From contig UQCR01000019.1 of assembly GCA_900539655.1 (NCBI GenBank), positions 1 to 64,000 on the forward strand: a stretch of DNA of 64,000 bases, read 5' to 3'. The DNA comes from an uncultured Robinsoniella sp. (GTDB lineage Bacteria; Bacillota; Clostridia; Lachnospirales; Lachnospiraceae). The notes beneath the pieces were generated by a model. That model did no database searches. It had not been told where the DNA came from and worked only from the letters and a program-made list of their open reading frames with translations. This document shows positions 35,589 to 43,627 of this stretch, piece after piece; the stretch's first letter is position 1, and each line of letters starts with the position of its first letter. Position numbers and translations under genes: made by a program.

Positions 35589-37085
35589 TTACTGCTCTTG
35601 ATTGTATAGGGATTTAAGAATTTCTATGTTCCTTTTCTTTATATTATTATTGATTGGACATATTTTGATGCTGTGTCCGCTGATTTGATCAATTAGTTTT
35701 AAGGTTTGCGCTTGAGATTCGAAGCCAACTTGAAATTCCTCAGCGGACAGTTGTGCATTTAATGATAGTTGCCATATATTCTTTTTTATCCAGGAAAAAG
35801 AACGCATTCTGGAATACCCACCGCTTCGTAACACAAGATGAGCATTATAATTGGATTCAAAAAATTTCACCGTTTCTCTCAGATGACGTAGATATTGATC
35901 ACGAGACTTTAGTATAGGCAGATTTGTTACTGCTGAAAATTCATGTTCTAGTATTGTGTCATAGTCCAAAGCTTCTTCCAGTGCCTGAAGGTTCCAAAAA
36001 TAAGTAGTTACATAACTTTTTGGAAGTTCTAATGCAGACTTTTGTAATGTATGATAGTAGTTCAAACAGCGTTCCCTGTCGTCATCATTTAAATGATTAA
36101 GCTCTAATATTTCTAAAACCAGGTCTTTACTCATAGTTGTAATACTAAGGTAATCACTAAAATAAAATAGATTATTCTTTTGAGATTGAAGATTATTTAT
36201 TGTGGACAAATAAAGATCAATTTCATTTCCTATATCCGTAACGGAAGCTGCAGTTCCAAAAAGTTCAATTGTTCGATCAAAAAAAGAAGAATACTTATGA
36301 GTATTTAAATAATCTGAATAAAAATTGGTATGGATTGGAATATGGTCATCCATACTGTCTAAACCGACTGCTACGCATACGTTAGATACGATATAAATAC
36401 GTGGAAGCAAGCCTGCTACATCGTATGCATTTGTAAAAAAAAGTTTGACGGTTTTTAGAAATCGCAAATTATCCAGTAACATAATAAAGGATTTAAAAGA
36501 AGCATTATAGTAATGGCTAGAGAATGCCAGTTCTATATGGTTCCCTTTTAGAGCCAATTTTTCAATTCGCCTCATGATTCCTTTTAAATAGGCCATATCC
36601 CGGCAAAGCCAGTCTAATTCTTCCAGTTCCATTATTTTTAACGTAAAGGGACCGGATACCTGTTCTGCTGTGGTAAGAATTGAGTCCACGGCTTGTTTAC
36701 GTCCATCGATTCCAACATAATTCGTATATACAGGCAGCGATAATTGTTCTGTTGTATAAAAGGCATGACTCAATTCCTCAAACTCTGCGAAAGAAGAGGT
36801 ACATAGATACTCACTCAGAAAATCATTTAGATTTGGTGATGACTCATCTGTTGGATTGAGTTCTGACCATATCGTATTCAAGGGATGCGAAGACATGGAT
36901 TCGTTTTTGTCTATCATATAAAGAATCAGCGAGTTAAAATGGGGAGATCTTTTTATAAGCTTCCTTGTTCCTGATCTCCATTTGCTGATTGTCGTCTTAT
37001 CTATCTGTAAATGTTCTGCGAGATCTGTAATTGTAATCTCCAGTATATCCATTAATTTCCCGAATTGGGATAATTTTTTTGCCAT
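35589..37085 (-). CDS. Large HTH (XRE-like) regulator of unknown function
   Basis: The 498-residue protein has an N-terminal DNA-binding domain of about 60 residues (ITDLAEHLQIDKTTISKWRSGTRK). About 430 helix-rich residues follow that I cannot assign, with no membrane segment or catalytic motif. The size suggests a built-in sensor, as in regulators with tetratricopeptide-like or ligand-binding regions. It is convergent with the DUF2075-MazG-phosphatase operon and divergent from the HA-domain gene. The intergenic region upstream has a palindrome it may bind. Confidence 0.75.
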   Translation of the reverse strand: MAKKLSQFGKLMDILEITITDLAEHLQIDKTTISKWRSGTRKLIKRSPHFNSLILYMIDKNESMSSHPLNTIWSELNPTDESSPNLNDFLSEYLCTSSFAEFEELSHAFYTTEQLSLPVYTNYVGIDGRKQAVDSILTTAEQVSGPFTLKIMELEELDWLCRDMAYLKGIMRRIEKLALKGNHIELAFSSHYYNASFKSFIMLLDNLRFLKTVKLFFTNAYDVAGLLPRIYIVSNVCVAVGLDSMDDHIPIHTNFYSDYLNTHKYSSFFDRTIELFGTAASVTDIGNEIDLYLSTINNLQSQKNNLFYFSDYLSITTMSKDLVLEILELNHLNDDDRERCLNYYHTLQKSALELPKSYVTTYFWNLQALEEALDYDTILEHEFSAVTNLPILKSRDQYLRHLRETVKFFESNYNAHLVLRSGGYSRMRSFSWIKKNIWQLSLNAQLSAEEFQVGFESQAQTLKLIDQISGHSIKICPINNNIKKRNIEILKSLYNQEQ

Positions 37086-37644
37086 ATGTTTATCCTTTCC
37101 AATATTCTAAGCAACGTTTGCCGGACTTTAAAAGAAAACTTTCAGAAGCAGAATAACAGTTTTTTTGATCATAAAAAGTTTTGCATATTCGAATATTATA
37201 TCAAAATTATTCCGATAGCACAATGTGATTATTTGATATTCAAACTTTATGTACGGATGGAACTCCAGCCGTACGACAACAAGATAGTAACTGCACTTTC
37301 ACTATCATTACTGTCCAGATGTAATACCAGCCATTTGCTGTAAAGAAGAATAAAAAAGTGCCATTTTTAAAATGCCATTATATTGACAAATGTCAAAAAT
37401 AATTGAAAAAGTGTCAGATTTTTGATAATATAGATAAAAGATAAGAAGTTCATTCTGATTAGCATTTAAGCATGAAGAATACAAATAAAAATGCAAATAA
37501 GAATGATAAAGGTTGTTCTGGAAAAAGGTAGTTTGGCATGCGTAAATGCTAAAAGCTCAGGTGTGTGGATGGAGATGGTTACGAAGAAAACCAGGCTGCA
37601 GCGCATATAAGAACTGAGGTGTCATAAATACGAAAGGATGGAAA
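37086..37644. other. 560-base gene-free region with repeated AAGTGBC motifs
   Basis: I see no credible gene. The region holds a perfect 14-bp palindrome TTGACAAATGTCAA at 37383-37396, plus AAGTGCC at 37356 and AAGTGTC at 37409. The same AAGTGBC motif recurs near attR. The palindrome also contains a good -35 (TTGACA) for a plus-strand promoter. These are candidate operators for the divergent HTH regulator. Confidence 0.5.
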
Positions 37645-38319
37645 ATGAAGAATATGAGCAGACGCCAATATACACGCCTGGATTGGGAGGACTGGTATGA
37701 ACTGGCAAGGATGTATTATGAGAAAAACCATAACCTTAGAATTCCAACTAAGTCTAAAACAGAAGATGGGCTTCTCCTTGGCAGGTGGATAGAACGCCAA
37801 AGAATGGCATACCATGAAAAAGGAGTATACCGGATAGATGATAGAAAAATATATTTGCTAAACCAGATTGGAATGGAATGGGCGCTGGGGCTGCGTATGC
37901 ATTGGAATGATTGGTATCAATATTGTGTGCAGTACTATGAGAAGTATCAAAATATAGATATTCCCAGAGCGTATATGGAAAAAGAACTGCCACTGGGAGA
38001 GTGGATAAGTTATCAGAGAAAAAGATATAAGAAGAATAAAATGAAAGCAGAGGAAATAAGCAAACTAGAGGCATTAGGAATAAATTGGCAGATTCGAAAG
38101 TTCAGATCCTGGGATGAATATTATGAACAGGCAAGGTGTTACTATAGTAAATACGGAGATTTGGAAGTTCCTTCTGGTTATATAACGGAAAATGGAATAA
38201 AGCTAGGCGTTTGGATAATAATTCAACGGGAACGATACATTGGAATGAGAAAAAGCAAACTGAATGAATCTGAAGTTCAACAATTGAATCAGATTGGGAT
38301 GCGGTGGAAGGGGAAATGA
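37645..38319 (+). CDS. Triple helicase-associated (HA) domain protein
   Basis: The 224-residue protein consists of three ~70-residue repeats, each a W-x-W/Y-x3-A/C-x2-YYEK/YYSK segment, then I/V-P, then LG-x-W-I-x2-QR and a final LNQIGMxW or LEALGINW. This matches the HA domain normally appended to large helicases. Here it is free-standing, with no helicase in the element. HA domains are thought to bind nucleic acid. It may be an adaptor for the DUF2075 ATPase or for recombination, but this is inference. A modest AAAGGA site precedes ATG 37645. Confidence 0.82.
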   Translation: MKNMSRRQYTRLDWEDWYELARMYYEKNHNLRIPTKSKTEDGLLLGRWIERQRMAYHEKGVYRIDDRKIYLLNQIGMEWALGLRMHWNDWYQYCVQYYEKYQNIDIPRAYMEKELPLGEWISYQRKRYKKNKMKAEEISKLEALGINWQIRKFRSWDEYYEQARCYYSKYGDLEVPSGYITENGIKLGVWIIIQRERYIGMRKSKLNESEVQQLNQIGMRWKGK

Positions 38320-38401
38320 TCAGAAGTATTTAAATAATATTGCAGATAATATACTTTAATTCAAGTAACAGAAAGTGCTAGTATGCCATTTTCTATTTGC
38401 G

Positions 38402-38432
38402 AAGTGGCTTTTGTAAGTGTCAAATAAGTGGC
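38402..38432. repeat. Three AAGTGKC direct repeats near attR
   Basis: AAGTGGC at 38402, AAGTGTC at 38415 and AAGTGGC at 38426 are spaced 13 and 11 bases. They lie 55-85 bases inside the attR arm, where accessory proteins for excision or a regulator could bind. Confidence 0.55.
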
Positions 38433-38486
38433 ATGGTAAAATGTACGAGTTTACAAACGTAAACCGGTATCACGAAAAAAGTAATT

Positions 38487-38508
38487 TGTTGTACGAATTA
38501 CCTGGTAC
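38487..38508. repeat. attR: attP arm plus core GGTAC
   Basis: The arm TGTTGTACGAAT is at 38487-38498 and the core GGTAC at 38504-38508, with centre TA at 38506-38507. The TAA that ends the collagen-gene first half (38498-38500) comes from element DNA. Confidence 0.75.
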
Positions 38509-39565
38509 CGGTCGGACCCTCAAGACCGTCGGCACCGGTAGGTCCGGTGGCCCCATCGGGTCCTGTAGCTCCTGTAGCGCCATTTGCGCCAGTGGCACCG
38601 GTTAATCCGGTAGGTCCAACAGGCCCGTCAGGTCCGGTAGCTCCTGTAGCACCGCTGGGTCCGGTAGCGCCGGTAGCCCCATCTGCCCCGGTTCCACCCG
38701 TTGTTCCGGTAGCGCCGGTAGGGCCGGTAATTCCATCAGCACCGGTAGGTCCGGTAGCTCCAATTGGCCCGGTACCTCCGGTGGCGCCGGTAGCTCCAGT
38801 GGCACCGTTCGAGCCGGTAGGTCCGGTAACTCCGTTAGAGCCTGTTGCTCCGGTGGCACCCGTTACACCGTTTGAACCGTTAGCCCCGGTAGGACCAGTA
38901 GCCCCAATTGCACCAGTGGCACCTGTAGTTCCGGCAGTTCCGGTATTACCCGTTGCCCCAGTAGGACCTGTGATACCATTTGCTCCTGTAGCCCCTGTAG
39001 AGCCAGTAGCGCCGGTGGCCCCGTTAGCGCCGGTAACGCCGGTATTGCCACGTGGTCCAGTGCTTCCTGTAGCACCGTTTGGTCCGGTAGCACCTATAGC
39101 CCCGGTGGGTCCGGTTATTCCATTGGCTCCGGTAGCGCCGGTAACTCCGGTGGGTCCGGTAGAGCCGTTTGCACCAGTGGCACCAGTGCTGCCTTTAGCG
39201 CCGGTAGATCCGGTAGCGCCGTTAGGTCCGGTAGAGCCAGTAGCTCCAGTAGGTCCTGTAGAGCCATTTGCACCGGTAGCGCCAGTAATTCCAGTAGGTC
39301 CGGTAGAGCCATTTGCACCAGTGGCACCAGTGCTGCCGGTAGGTCCGGTTATGCCTGTGGCGCCGTTTGGCCCGGTAGCTCCCCTGGAGCCAGTGGGACC
39401 CGTGGAACCATTAGCGCCGGTAGCGCCTGTGGCACCTGTGGGCCCTATACTTCCGTCTGCACCGGTGGGTCCGGTAGGCCCTGTCGGTCCGGTGGGCCCG
39501 GTGGGGCCTGTAGGACCGACATCCTGCAGTAAGTCGATGCCATACAGCTGATTATCATTATTCAT
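38498..39565 (-). CDS. N-terminal half of a split collagen-like protein
   Basis: The start is ATG 39565 (MNNDNQLYGIDLLQDV), with AAGGAG 8 bases upstream; an in-frame GTG at 39574 is too close to that site. The protein has 355 residues. A short ~17-residue leader is followed by unbroken Gly-X-Y triplets, mostly GPTG, GATG and GANG. It ends abruptly with one Arg and a stop supplied by the inserted element. It has no C-terminal head domain, so it is truncated relative to BclA-like proteins. The missing part matches the remnant at 29541-30674. It may still yield a headless collagen-like filament. Confidence 0.85.
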   Translation of the reverse strand: MNNDNQLYGIDLLQDVGPTGPTGPTGPTGPTGPTGADGSIGPTGATGATGANGSTGPTGSRGATGPNGATGITGPTGSTGATGANGSTGPTGITGATGANGSTGPTGATGSTGPNGATGSTGAKGSTGATGANGSTGPTGVTGATGANGITGPTGAIGATGPNGATGSTGPRGNTGVTGANGATGATGSTGATGANGITGPTGATGNTGTAGTTGATGAIGATGPTGANGSNGVTGATGATGSNGVTGPTGSNGATGATGATGGTGPIGATGPTGADGITGPTGATGTTGGTGADGATGATGPSGATGATGPDGPVGPTGLTGATGANGATGATGPDGATGPTGADGLEGPTGTR

Positions 39566-39847
39566 ATCTATCACTCCTTAATTACGTTTAGGTTTACATC
39601 AACAATAAAATCTAATATTATCAATGTACTATTAAATATGCAAGAGATCATAAAGTAGTGAAAATGAATAGTTTTTCTGTCAGAATATGCAAGAAAATCC
39701 GTCAAACTTATATCTATAATATCAATAGAATATTTCCTGATTCCCATTTTCCACCACAAAACCCCCAAATAAGTGCTGACTTTTTTATCTTGGTAGTGTA
39801 TAATAAATGCATATATTCACATAAAATAAAATGCAAGGGGAAAAACT

Positions 39848-40822
39848 ATGACTGAGGAAAGACAACAGGAACTTAAGAAATTATTAGTCAGCAATGACTT
39901 TCAGGTTGAAAAATATAAAGAGCTGGACATGCAGGAGATCATTATCCTGTGCCAAACCGGAAGATCTTTAATGGAACAGAACAAAGAAGATGAAAATGCA
40001 TTTAAGTTTTTTGAGACAAAATCTAAATTTCTTTATAATGTAGTTTTAGAAAAACTGAAAGTATTAGAGGAAATGTTTGTGCTGTTTTCAAAGGGAACTA
40101 ACATGCCTTATATTCATTGTGATGAAGAAACCTTTAATGACCAGATTTTCATATTTTCCAGAGAACAGTTTGCGCAACGTGAAGCAGCAAAATTAAACGA
40201 GGAAAAAAATCCGGTCCAGATTATCAAATTCAATAAGGACCAGTTCCTGGGCTTCTATATTAACTTATTCCCCATGGGAGCGAATGCAGTGGTAATTGAC
40301 CACGGGGTGAATTCACTGGAGATCCAGCTGGAAGAATTATGCAAGAAACCGGATTATACCAACGCACCGAAAGAAAAAATCCCGGTATTGAATCCGGAAC
40401 TGCAGCTCACTGCACTCTATTTCATGCAGGAACTGAGAAGACCTGTAGAAAAAGAAGAAAAACAGGGGTTACGGGAATTAGAAGAAGAAATGCTGGTTAA
40501 TATAAGAAGAGGGAATTATCTGGTTCCGATTCAATTCAAGGAATTAAATGAAGGCGAAGAAGAACCCAAGGAACTCACCAGAGATAATAAAAATATTATG
40601 GTGCCTTTTGTAAAATACGAGAATGGCGATGTATACCAGCCGGTATTCACTGACCCGGGAGAATTCCATAAATTCAATAAAGAAAAGAAATTCAGGGCGA
40701 TTGCAATGCCTTTCCAGAATCTGAATAAAGTTGTTGTGGAGCAGGCAAAGGGAATTGTCTTAAATCCAATGGGCTTTAATCTGCTTTTGGTTAAAGGGCA
40801 GCTGAATACCAAAGGAGAATAG
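39848..40822 (+). CDS. SseB-family protein with two SseB-like regions
   Basis: The 324-residue soluble protein has a central region resembling the SseB N-terminal domain (TNMPYIHCDEETFNDQIFIF, LGFYINLFPMGANAVVI). A C-terminal repeat of the same type follows (NYLVPIQFKEL, VFTDPGEFHKF, GIVLNPMGFNLLL). A helical N-terminal segment of about 90 residues precedes them. SseB proteins have no agreed enzymatic role. It is separated by 1 base from the hydrolase gene downstream, so they form an operon. Confidence 0.82.
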   Translation: MTEERQQELKKLLVSNDFQVEKYKELDMQEIIILCQTGRSLMEQNKEDENAFKFFETKSKFLYNVVLEKLKVLEEMFVLFSKGTNMPYIHCDEETFNDQIFIFSREQFAQREAAKLNEEKNPVQIIKFNKDQFLGFYINLFPMGANAVVIDHGVNSLEIQLEELCKKPDYTNAPKEKIPVLNPELQLTALYFMQELRRPVEKEEKQGLRELEEEMLVNIRRGNYLVPIQFKELNEGEEEPKELTRDNKNIMVPFVKYENGDVYQPVFTDPGEFHKFNKEKKFRAIAMPFQNLNKVVVEQAKGIVLNPMGFNLLLVKGQLNTKGE

Positions 40823-40823
40823 A

Positions 40824-41762
40824 ATGGCGATAAATAAACCGCTCAGAATGGCACTGAAGGCGCTGTCTTATGGTGGGATCGAAATAGAATCAGCCAGACA
40901 TCTGGCTAATCTTAAATCGATTGACCCGTTAAAGGTTTTCTATAAGACAATTGATGATAAGATTTACAATGGTGATTATCAGGTGCCGGTCAGAATCTAT
41001 ATGCCGGATGAAGATATCTTAACCGGGGAAGGAACGCAGGGCAATACCTGTCCGGTTTTGATTTTCATTCATGGAGGCGGATGGGTCACGGAAAGCGTTG
41101 AAAATTATAATCGGGTCTGTGCCCGTATGGCGAAAAGCACCGGTCATGTTGTGGTATCCATCGAATACAGGCTTGCACCGGAACATCGCTTTCCAACTGG
41201 GCTGATGGACTGCTATGCAGTTGTCAAAGCAGTCTATCAGAACCGTTTGATTTTAAACGTTGACCCTGAGCGGATTACGATTATCGGTGACAGTGCAGGA
41301 GGTAATCTGACTGCAGCCATCTGCCAGATGGCGAGGGACCGGCAGGAATTTGTCCCGCAGAGACAGATCCTGATCTATCCGGCTGTCAGCAATGATTATT
41401 CTGAAAATTCCCCTTTTTTATCCGTACAGGAAAACGGGACAGATTTTTTATTGACGGCAAAGAAAATGAGCGACTATCTGGATTTGTACCAAAGCTGTGA
41501 CGAAGACCGGCAGAATCCGTACTTTGCACCGCTTTTGGCACAGGATTTCTCCGGATTGCCCAGGACGCTGGTTATTACAGCGGAATTTGACCCTCTCCGG
41601 GATGAGGGAGAGGAATATGCAAGAAAATTAATGGAAGCGGGAACTGCAGTGGAGGTGCATCGCATTCAGGATGCCCTGCATGGCTTTTTTGCGCTCGGGA
41701 TTATGAGTTACCATGTTCAGGAGAGTTTTGAAATTATAAACAGTTTTTTAAAGGGGGTCTAG
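40824..41762 (+). CDS. Alpha/beta hydrolase of the hormone-sensitive lipase (GDXG) family
   Basis: The 312-residue enzyme has the oxyanion motif IHGGGW near residue 83 and the nucleophile elbow GDSAGG near 155. The acid is in AEFDPLRDEG and the His in DALHGFF. It hydrolyses carboxyl esters in the cytoplasm. Directly downstream is an acyltransferase-like gene, so the two may make and remove one ester. ATG 40824 is one base after the upstream stop. Confidence 0.92.
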   Translation: MAINKPLRMALKALSYGGIEIESARHLANLKSIDPLKVFYKTIDDKIYNGDYQVPVRIYMPDEDILTGEGTQGNTCPVLIFIHGGGWVTESVENYNRVCARMAKSTGHVVVSIEYRLAPEHRFPTGLMDCYAVVKAVYQNRLILNVDPERITIIGDSAGGNLTAAICQMARDRQEFVPQRQILIYPAVSNDYSENSPFLSVQENGTDFLLTAKKMSDYLDLYQSCDEDRQNPYFAPLLAQDFSGLPRTLVITAEFDPLRDEGEEYARKLMEAGTAVEVHRIQDALHGFFALGIMSYHVQESFEIINSFLKGV

Positions 41763-41765
41763 GAA

Positions 41766-43595
41766 ATGGCTGAGACCAAGCTGACCCGTTGGCGAAAATT
41801 AGATAATGCGGCAAAAATATTTCCGGCTACCAGTGGGAAAAAGGATACCAGAGTATTTCGTTTTTCCTGTGATTTAAAGGAAACGATACAGGAAGAAATC
41901 CTGCAGGAGGCGTTGGATAAAACAATAGAGGCTTATCCCATGTTCTGCTCCGTGATGCGGAAAGGGTTTTTCTGGTTTTATCTGGAGAAAAGCCCCCTGC
42001 GCCCTGTAGTAAAGGAAGAGAGTAAACTTCCGTGCAGCAATATCTATGTCCGGGATAAGAAGAGTCTTTTATTTGAAGTAACATATTTCAAAAACAGAAT
42101 TAACTTTGAGGTTTTCCATGCGCTGACTGATGGTACAGGCGCAATGCAGTTTACCAGAGAACTGGTGAAAAATTATATTCTGACTGCCCACAAAGAGGAT
42201 TTTAAAGAAGAAGTCCCTCTGGACAGCCAGGACCTTACCGATGCAGATATGGAAGATGACAGCTTCTTTAAATATTATTCCAAAACAAAATCAGATGAGA
42301 AATCAGAGGAGAAACAAAAATCTGTTCATTCCTATCAATTGCGGGGATTGAAATCAGATTATGAAAATATGCACATTACGGAAGGTATGGTGTCCGTAAA
42401 GCAGCTCTTGGAGAAATCAAGAGAATACGGCGTGTCAATGACCGTATTCCTAACAGCAGTTTATCTGTGCGCGATCCACAGGGAGATGAGTCCCAGACAG
42501 GAGAAATATCCGGTAGTACTGATGATACCGGTTAATCTGCGCAAATATTTTCCGTCCCAGTCCATGCTGAATTTTTTTAGCTGGATTGATGCCGGATACC
42601 AGTTTGAAACGGGAGTTACCACATTTGAAGACGTGGTAAACCATGTAAAAGAGTTTTTTAAAATAGAACTTACCAAGGAGCGGGTAGCAGGCAGGATGAA
42701 TGAATTCATGAATCTGGAGCAGAATCCTTTTTTAAGAGTGGCACCGCTGGCGCTTAAAAATCTCTGCCTGCTTGCAGCAGCTAAATTTACATCTAAAAAT
42801 GTAACCGCAATCTTTTCTAATATGGGCGTTGTGGATATGCCGGAGATTTACCGGCCATATATAAAATGGTTTCACGTGTTCACCAGTACGCCGAAAACGG
42901 AACTCTGTATGTGTTCTTTTGAAGACCATGTTATTTTAAGTTTCACATCCAGGTTTGAAAGTGAAAATGTACAGCGGAATTTCTTCCGCATTTTAAATGA
43001 ACAGGACATTGAAGTGGAGATGTTAAAGGATAAATATCCGGAAAAGAGAAAACCGGTGTATCCGGGCATGCAGTTTTTTAAGCTGTTTTCCTTCTTGTGT
43101 CTGGCAGCAGTGGTGGTCTGTGTTATGGCTAATGTAATTATAACGCCTCACAGTATTTGGTCTTTGTTCGTAGGCGGAGCAATGCTCTGTATGTGGCTGG
43201 CACTTGCTGTAGGATTTTATAAACGACGGAACCTGTTGAAAAACGCCATGTGGCAGCTACTGCTCATTATTGCCTGTTGCCTAGCCTGGGACGCGTTTAC
43301 CGGGTGGAACAGGTGGTCAATTGATTATGTACTGCCGGGCATCAGCCTGTTGACTACAATATCGATCCTGACTATTTCAAAGGTTCAGCAATTAAGCCCT
43401 CCGGAGTATATGATCTATTATGTGATGTCTGCCGGTGTTGGAATCGTTCCTTTTCTGCTGATTTTGACAGGATGCGTAGGCGTTCACTATCCTTCTGTGA
43501 TCTGTTCCGGGCTGTCATTTTTATTTATTGCGGCACTGGTCATTTTTAAATGGAAAGATTTTATGGTTGAACTTCATAAGAAATTTCACTTTTAG
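41766..43595 (+). CDS. Condensation/alcohol acetyltransferase-like protein with C-terminal membrane domain
   Basis: The 609-residue protein has an N-terminal ~420-residue CoA-dependent acyltransferase-like domain. Its HxxxDG active motif is present (FHALTDGTGAMQF near residue 118), as are later typical segments (PVVLMIPVNLRKYFPS). Six or so membrane helices fill the last 150 residues (FLCLAAVVVCVMANVII onward), resembling a DUF6320-type tail. It probably acylates a lipid-linked or membrane substrate. It follows the hydrolase by 3 bases. Confidence 0.85.
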   Translation: MAETKLTRWRKLDNAAKIFPATSGKKDTRVFRFSCDLKETIQEEILQEALDKTIEAYPMFCSVMRKGFFWFYLEKSPLRPVVKEESKLPCSNIYVRDKKSLLFEVTYFKNRINFEVFHALTDGTGAMQFTRELVKNYILTAHKEDFKEEVPLDSQDLTDADMEDDSFFKYYSKTKSDEKSEEKQKSVHSYQLRGLKSDYENMHITEGMVSVKQLLEKSREYGVSMTVFLTAVYLCAIHREMSPRQEKYPVVLMIPVNLRKYFPSQSMLNFFSWIDAGYQFETGVTTFEDVVNHVKEFFKIELTKERVAGRMNEFMNLEQNPFLRVAPLALKNLCLLAAAKFTSKNVTAIFSNMGVVDMPEIYRPYIKWFHVFTSTPKTELCMCSFEDHVILSFTSRFESENVQRNFFRILNEQDIEVEMLKDKYPEKRKPVYPGMQFFKLFSFLCLAAVVVCVMANVIITPHSIWSLFVGGAMLCMWLALAVGFYKRRNLLKNAMWQLLLIIACCLAWDAFTGWNRWSIDYVLPGISLLTTISILTISKVQQLSPPEYMIYYVMSAGVGIVPFLLILTGCVGVHYPSVICSGLSFLFIAALVIFKWKDFMVELHKKFHF

Positions 43596-43627
43596 ATACC
43601 GGATGAGTAATTCAGGAAGGACAATAT

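Larger units (their letters stand above)
30670..38508. mobile_element. 7.83-kb serine-recombinase element inserted in a collagen-like gene
   Basis: GGTAC occurs at both boundaries (30670-30674 and 38504-38508). Outside both lie Gly-X-Thr collagen repeats read on the minus strand; inside, none. Joining the ends gives a symmetric attP: ATTTGTACAACA (30681-30692) and, inverted, TGTTGTACGAAT (38487-38498). Each arm is exactly 7 bases from the central TA, and 11 of 12 positions are identical. The recombinase stop codon abuts the left arm. Cargo is a GIY-YIG/DUF2075 ATPase, MazG-like enzyme, LMW phosphatase, HTH protein, HA-domain protein, a small ORF and an AIM24 fragment. No phage structural or conjugation genes are present. 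Confidence 0.85.

Noticed and set aside
30666..38507. Alternative crossover at GGTA 30666-30669, which would restore the reading frame
   Set aside because: It moves the core four bases and makes the attP arms asymmetric (11 versus 15 bases from the core TA), and it leaves the Gly-X-Y phase short of one residue. It is kept only as an alternative in the att finding.
30670..38508. Element as a prophage or conjugative transposon
   Set aside because: No capsid, tail, portal, relaxase or type IV secretion genes were seen in 7.8 kb.
38547..39551. Plus-strand ORF encoding GPV/APV repeats
   Set aside because: Same antisense shadow, of the first half of the collagen-like gene, which has a clear start and ribosome site on the minus strand.
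39566..39680. Sigma-K-like promoter (CATATTTAA) upstream of the collagen gene first half
   Set aside because: One consensus base is wrong and no convincing -35 is at the right distance; too weak to list.
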